Shown here in pieces: positions 59,901 through 64,000 of a DNA stretch of 64,000 nt. Each line of letters begins with the position of its first letter. The first letter of the stretch is position 1. Source of the DNA: Absidia repens (Eukaryota > Mucoromycota > Mucoromycetes > Mucorales > Cunninghamellaceae). The notes beneath the pieces were generated by a model. That model did not search any database. It was not told the DNA's origin and worked only from the letters and a program-made list of their open reading frames with translations. Location: assembly GCA_002105175.1 (NCBI GenBank), contig MCGE01000010.1, positions 1 through 64,000 of the forward strand, written 5' to 3'. The translations under genes and the position numbers were made by a program.

Positions 59901-62085
59901 TGTCGTTGTTACTATCGGCGTCCAATTCGTCCACATAACGTCGCCTTGGTATACAACTGGAACTGGGGCGGCCTTGATTCTTTGGAGCTTTGGGATCCAG
60001 AAATTTTTGAGCAGACAATACACATTTTTCCACATCGACTTCATCACGGTAATCACGAGGAGTATGTCGATCACAATAGGCTTTAAGTAGGACGCTGTCG
60101 TAGTGCGCACCGTAAGATTTCATTCGCATACATAACCGAGCCCATCTTGCGCATGTCACATGGAAAGCCGTAAAGCAGTGTTTGTTGTCGCATTGAATAC
60201 AGGCACCATGCCTTTTTTTGCAGATATAACAGGTCAGTTTCCAACGGCTTTTTGGTATGCCATCAATATTGTCGATCGGTTCCATATAGACACTGTTACT
60301 GACGCCCACCTCCGGAATCCAAATGGCACATAGTAGATGACCCCATTTGTTTGTGTTAGTTTGTTTAAAGGCACCACCTTCGTTTGGACAAAATAAACAA
60401 GAGACCGGTCTGTCCGGGGATACCATGCATTTACGACAAAGCCACTGTCCTTCCGGGATATAAGGAACGCCATAGCAATCTAAATCATAATATAAACCCA
60501 TTAGGATTTGCTGAGTTTTTTTTAAAAAAAAAACTACAATATACACTACCTTGATGAACTGCCAAATTACATCCGTCACAAAATACAATAGCATTGCTGT
60601 TTTCACATTCGCCATCATCACAAATAGAGCATGCAGAATCTTCAGATAGTAGTGGTTCGTTGTCAACTTGCTTTGGAATATGCTTCACCTAATTTTTTTA
60701 AAAAAAGAAAATAGGAAATGAATATACGAATTAATTCAAAGAGTTCTATTACTTTTCTTCACCTACCAAATCGAACCATTCCTTTTCTAGTTTATCAATC
60801 ACATTTTCAAAGAAGCTACAGGATACATGACCAAGTCTATTTGCTTTGCGTTCGACATTAAGCATTTGTAACCAAGCATCATCTATTGAATAACAAGAGA
60901 CAAATACCGAATTCACGGGTAAGTACTACATTCATTTTTTATACTTATATATAAATTACCTTGCTCATCCATGTCATATTCCACGGTTTCAAGTAAAGAT
61001 TGTTCAGTTGGCTCTAATATTGAAATCAGTTAGATAGATTTTCTTGCAAGTATGTAGGACAAGGTTTGATTCCTTACCGATATAGCGAATATAATGATTT
61101 TCAGGTCGACGAAAGCCCATATTTTTTCTGCATGATCCAGTGCCACCATCACCGCTAATGTCTTCATGGTCTTTGTCGTCATAGTCTTTGTCGCCATCAC
61201 CATGTTCAGTACCAGACCCAAAAGCCGATTCAGTAGAAAGTTCGCCAGATGATTTGCTTTTCCGTTTGTTTGAGGTTCGTTTTGGTTTGGTTGAAGCTGC
61301 TTTGTTCATAGTCGTCTTTATCTTTGTCGTTCTTCTTGATTGGTCATCATCATCAGTCACTTTTCTGAAGCAAGGTTGGGTAGATTAGTCAAATCGACAG
61401 TGCCAGAGTTCGTGACGCTGTGATCTGGTGATCTAGTGGCAAGAGCATGATATGTATCCAGTTCGTTTTTTGATCCATGTGTCATGATTGGCGATGAAGA
61501 AAATTGATATGATGCTATTTCCGCTGTAGTAAGATTTTTATTGATAGTAGGAGGTATTGCTGGGGTGTGTTCGAGCAAGCCAAGAGAAGTTGAGCAAATG
61601 GTGGTGTCGTTCAAGAAACCATTGTGGGTAAGACCAGATACATTATCCAAATCGCCAGGTGGTTGACTTGTTTCAGTGTTTGTGTTCATATGAAGTAGTG
61701 CTGTATTTGCTGTATCAACAGGGACGGTGGATATTCCAGTCATGATAGTTGTGTCGTTCATCAGTGGCACGGATTTGTCAGAACAAGGAACTCTAGTTCG
61801 TCGAATGATAGAGAGTGTTTGTTTGATGTTAAGATCGGGATAAAAGTCTTTGTAAGATCGTTCCTCCCTGGGCCTATCGTATACAGAGAAAGTGGTCGTC
61901 GAATGTGAAGATGAGAGAGGCTGATGACGATGCTCTTGTATTTCCCTCATAGATATATCCAGTCCAGCTGAGTAGTTCAAGCCATTGTCGTCCGCCAAGT
62001 GCTGTCTTTGATGAGCTTGCATTTGCTGACCCTTTCGCTTTGGTCGACCCCTCCGTTTTGGAATCCGTGGGCCTGAAGGTGGCAT
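56985..62085 (-). CDS. NuA3 scaffold, Nto1/BRPF family (PZP-bromodomain-PWWP)
   Basis: Twelve exons, roughly 1440 residues. An AT-hook ([11 protein letters not shown]) near the N-terminus and [11 protein letters not shown] are followed by [11 protein letters not shown]. Next is the PZP module: PHD1 ([20 protein letters not shown]), zinc knuckle ([14 protein letters not shown]) and extended PHD2 ([14 protein letters not shown]). A bromodomain ([30 protein letters not shown]) and a C-terminal PWWP domain ([17 protein letters not shown]) complete it. This matches Nto1 and BRPF1-3, which link MOZ/Sas3-type acetyltransferases to chromatin by reading unmodified H3R2, H3K36me3 and acetyl-lysine. Exons 2-12 are in phase (61364-61078, 61013-60960, 60882-60767, 60688-60550, 60479-59524, 59434-59372, 59296-59127, 59026-58882, 58800-57391, 57323-57223, 57156-56985). 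Between exon 1 and exon 2, near 61360, the frame breaks without a normal donor. Confidence 0.9.
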
Positions 62086-62740
62086 TGATCGAGTCGATTG
62101 CTATTGAGTGTTGTGTTCCAATATTCCAATTTTTCAATAACCCAAGAAAGAGACCCCCCTATAGCTTATGATGAGTCAATAATGTATTACGCGTTACATC
62201 CCTCATAAATATCCTTTCCTGCTTTCATATCTTACCTGGAATGACTAATTTGCTTTATGATAAATCAAATGCTGTAACTTGGGCAAGAAAAATAAAATAA
62301 ATAGAAAGTAAATAAATAAACAGCAGCAAAAAGGTACATATCGCGCAACCAGAAGACCAATGTCGAAAATGGCGGAGATTAAATAAAACAATAAGAAAGG
62401 TCACTCTAGAGTACAGTAAGGAACCACAGTAAAATATGACATAATGAATAAAATGAAATAAAATGCAGGTAAGAAAGGAATCGATAACAGAATATAAAAC
62501 GAAGCATAGTTTTTAGGGAAATATAAAACAGGTCATATGCTAAGAAAAGTGATAAAATTGAGTGTTATATAAGAAAAAGTTACCTGCAGTACAAACACCC
62601 CGAATCCCACAATCGCACGGGACGGAGGCTGATCGTAGATCAAATCCATGATCCGCCCAGCCGAAGAATAACGATATTACCTATAATAACGATGCAGTTT
62701 CGTTTTCCCGTAGATATTGTTATTAAAGTTTCTTACCGTG
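62086..62740 (-). promoter_or_regulatory. Probable spliced 5' leader of the Nto1/BRPF gene
   Basis: Good minus-strand splice signals chain together. A donor CACGGTAAG lies near 62737. An exon at 62680-62584 is bounded by TATTATAG and CTGCAGGTAAC, and one at 62271-62236 by GTTACAG and CCAGGTAAG. An acceptor GCTATAG at about 62161 enters the coding exon. The middle exon is GC-richer than its surroundings and carries an ATG at 62649 that could open a 31-codon upstream ORF ending in the next leader exon. No transcript data are available. Confidence 0.45.
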
Positions 62741-63439
62741 AACTATGATGATTGAAGCGCACTCGAAGGTATTTAGATTACTACATATATCATACCATTC
62801 CTTGTTTTCGGCACCATGAATGTCTTGCTGTTGCAATTTCTAGATCCCTCAAGCAAAACCGATTAACTTCAACTGTTTCTTTATAAAGTAACAGCCAACC
62901 AATTGCGCACAGTGTGTAACTTTGTCCCTTTTTATTCTTCACTGTCATATTGTACTGTGCTATTCTGCTCTATATTGCGTAGTTGAGCGATTTATTTCCA
63001 TGCAAATTATATACGCTTAAGATTTCCACGAGGTCCGAAAATGTTTACATTCTTGCAGAGGTATATCATAGATAGGTTGAAAAATATAAGATGGATACTG
63101 CATAGCTTTAGTTTGTGTTGCCTCCCCCACGCAGTATTTATATGAAGCTACTTTGTTTGTTCCCCTAATTGGGTGGCTTTAAGGTATTGATTTGATTATA
63201 AAATATTTAATTGTGTTGTCTGATTATACAAGCTAATGTCTCATTATGCTTCGTTATTGCCATATATCTATATAATGCTATAAATGTACTGCACCGTAAA
63301 CTACACCTTTGATATTTGATATCGAGGAAAAATCAAATCCACCGGCTCCGATTTTTTGTAACTCCGGTGACCCAAAAAATAAAAAAATAAAAACTGTCCA
63401 CGATTTTTCTTTTCCTTGTTGACTCTTTAAATCTCTCAC
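62741..63439. other. Divergent promoter region, Nto1/BRPF and FKBP genes
   Basis: AT-rich with no long open frame. An A-rich stretch near 63375-63395 precedes the FKBP start. No repeat copy. Confidence 0.5.
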
Positions 63440-64000
63440 ATGGGCAGTAAATTATGGGGTAAGCTGAATTGGCTACTTATATACACAGATACATTGTAGC
63501 ATCTTATGATCAAAACTTCAATACATATATTTGATCTTCCGATTACATGACCTTATTAACAGAACGAACACGAATATCCATTTTACTTAGGACTGTCACT
63601 GTCACCTGGTGAAAAGCATGCTTTATTGCACCCTGGTACATTGAAATTGAATCATGTATGTATCTTGAAGCGTGTATGCACAATGCTAGGATTGGTTTGT
63701 ACTAATCTTCTGTTTCTTTTTATTTTGAAACCCAAACATAGGCCACACTACCCTTGGTTAAACTGGCACCAGGACGTTCGCAACTGAAGGTGTTGTCAAA
63801 CGGTGAAGAATATGTTTTATGTACTCTTTCTCACGATGCTGTAAGTAGCACTGCCCTCTCTACCTAAAATATTTGATTATTATTATTGTTGTTATTATTG
63901 CTAACTTCTGAAATCATTTGCAGGTGCAAGAGCAAAAGCTTGACCTTTCTTTTACTGAGGACATGATAGATTGTGTGCTCTTGGTGACTGGTACAAAGTA
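63440..64000 (+). CDS. Nucleoplasmin-like FKBP prolyl isomerase (Fpr3/Fpr4 type), 5' part
   Basis: Four exons seen (63440-63458, 63591-63655, 63742-63840, 63924 onward), cut by the window edge. The protein begins MGSKLWGLSLSPGEKHALLH and runs through TLPLVKLAPGRSQLKVL, EEYVLCTLSHDAVQEQKLDL and DCVLLVTGTK. This is the N-terminal nucleoplasmin-like domain of nucleolar FKBPs such as yeast Fpr3/Fpr4 and fly FKBP39, whose opening FWGL-LEPG motif is recognisable. Those proteins act as histone chaperones and prolyl isomerases in the nucleolus and chromatin. The FKBP catalytic domain should lie beyond position 64000; until it is seen, a plain nucleoplasmin-fold protein is the alternative. Confidence 0.85.

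Noticed and set aside
62584..62740. Possible separate gene with a CDCG cysteine motif on the minus strand
   Set aside because: The frame with VPCDCGIRGVCTAG does not join in phase to the upstream open segment, and no complete zinc-finger pattern forms; a spliced untranslated leader fits better.
2640..62960. Scattered TACTGTA/TACAGTA words in intergenic DNA
   Set aside because: Seen in several places, but without fixed position relative to genes; in AT-rich DNA this may be chance. Only the perfect palindrome at 47601 was kept.
1..64000. tRNA, rRNA and spliceosomal RNA genes
   Set aside because: Scanned for B-box (GGTTCGA-like) pairs, 5S-like and U1/U2/U6 signature words on both strands; isolated TTCGA words never had a matching A box or cloverleaf. 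Structured-RNA search software would be decisive.
1..64000. CRISPR arrays, prophage or bacterial operon signals
   Set aside because: All genes are intron-rich and eukaryotic; no regularly spaced direct repeats of CRISPR type.

Overview
The window looks like nuclear DNA of an early-diverging filamentous fungus, most likely Mucoromycota (Mucorales-type). Genes are AT-rich and cut by many short GT-AG introns, mostly 50-100 bp. They encode a typical fungal set: an APSES transcription factor, a TRK potassium transporter, an Ime2/MAK kinase and a NuA3 Nto1/BRPF scaffold. They also include genes missing from budding yeast, namely NBR1 with two ZZ domains, kaptin, a SmgGDS-like protein and a nucleoplasmin-like FKBP. 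Species cannot be fixed from the sequence alone. All coding models below were joined by eye from splice signals and reading-frame continuity.

Layout. 1-3.3 kb: no gene; repeat fragments and a GC-rich double hairpin. 3.3-10.2 kb (minus): NBR1-like autophagy receptor, TRK transporter, small Asn/Gly/Met-rich protein. 10.6-17.4 kb: HMG-box (INO80-type) protein (+), kaptin (-), PAQR/Izh receptor (+). 17.4-28.0 kb: repeats, then on the minus strand a secreted double-psi beta-barrel protein, a SmgGDS-like armadillo protein and a secreted acidic/His-Lys-rich protein whose last exon overlaps the SmgGDS start. 28.1-33 kb (+): 48-residue membrane microprotein and an APSES (StuA/Asm1) regulator. 33-36.4 kb: three repeat copies, no gene. 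36.4-42.3 kb (minus): SANT protein, Mrt4 ribosome-assembly factor, RCK/Ime2 kinase. 43.2-47.0 kb (+): GRIP golgin and a ricin-B-type lectin. 47.9-54.5 kb (minus): three mitochondrial genes (sulfide:quinone oxidoreductase, COA6, phosphate carrier). 57.0-62.1 kb (minus): Nto1/BRPF. 63.4 kb to the end (+): nucleoplasmin-domain FKBP, cut by the window edge.

The main feature not explained by genes is a dispersed family of intergenic repeats. At least nine copies or fragments in both orientations share a core of about 300 bp with blocks such as GGACTAGTTTAGA, GCATGGGGAA and TTTCATTTTGGAT, and end in AATAAA-containing modules that recur downstream. It fills most gene-free stretches and I cannot assign it to a known class. 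Other points: a frame break in the Nto1/BRPF gene, a spliced 5' leader with a possible uORF in front of it, same-strand overlap of two genes, micro-exons as short as 4 nt, and an intron inside a TRK pore loop whose retention keeps the frame open.

Functionally the genes are mixed housekeeping and regulatory genes, with no biosynthetic cluster. The only thematic grouping is the mitochondrial run at 47.9-54.5 kb. No rRNA, tRNA, CRISPR array or intact transposase was seen.
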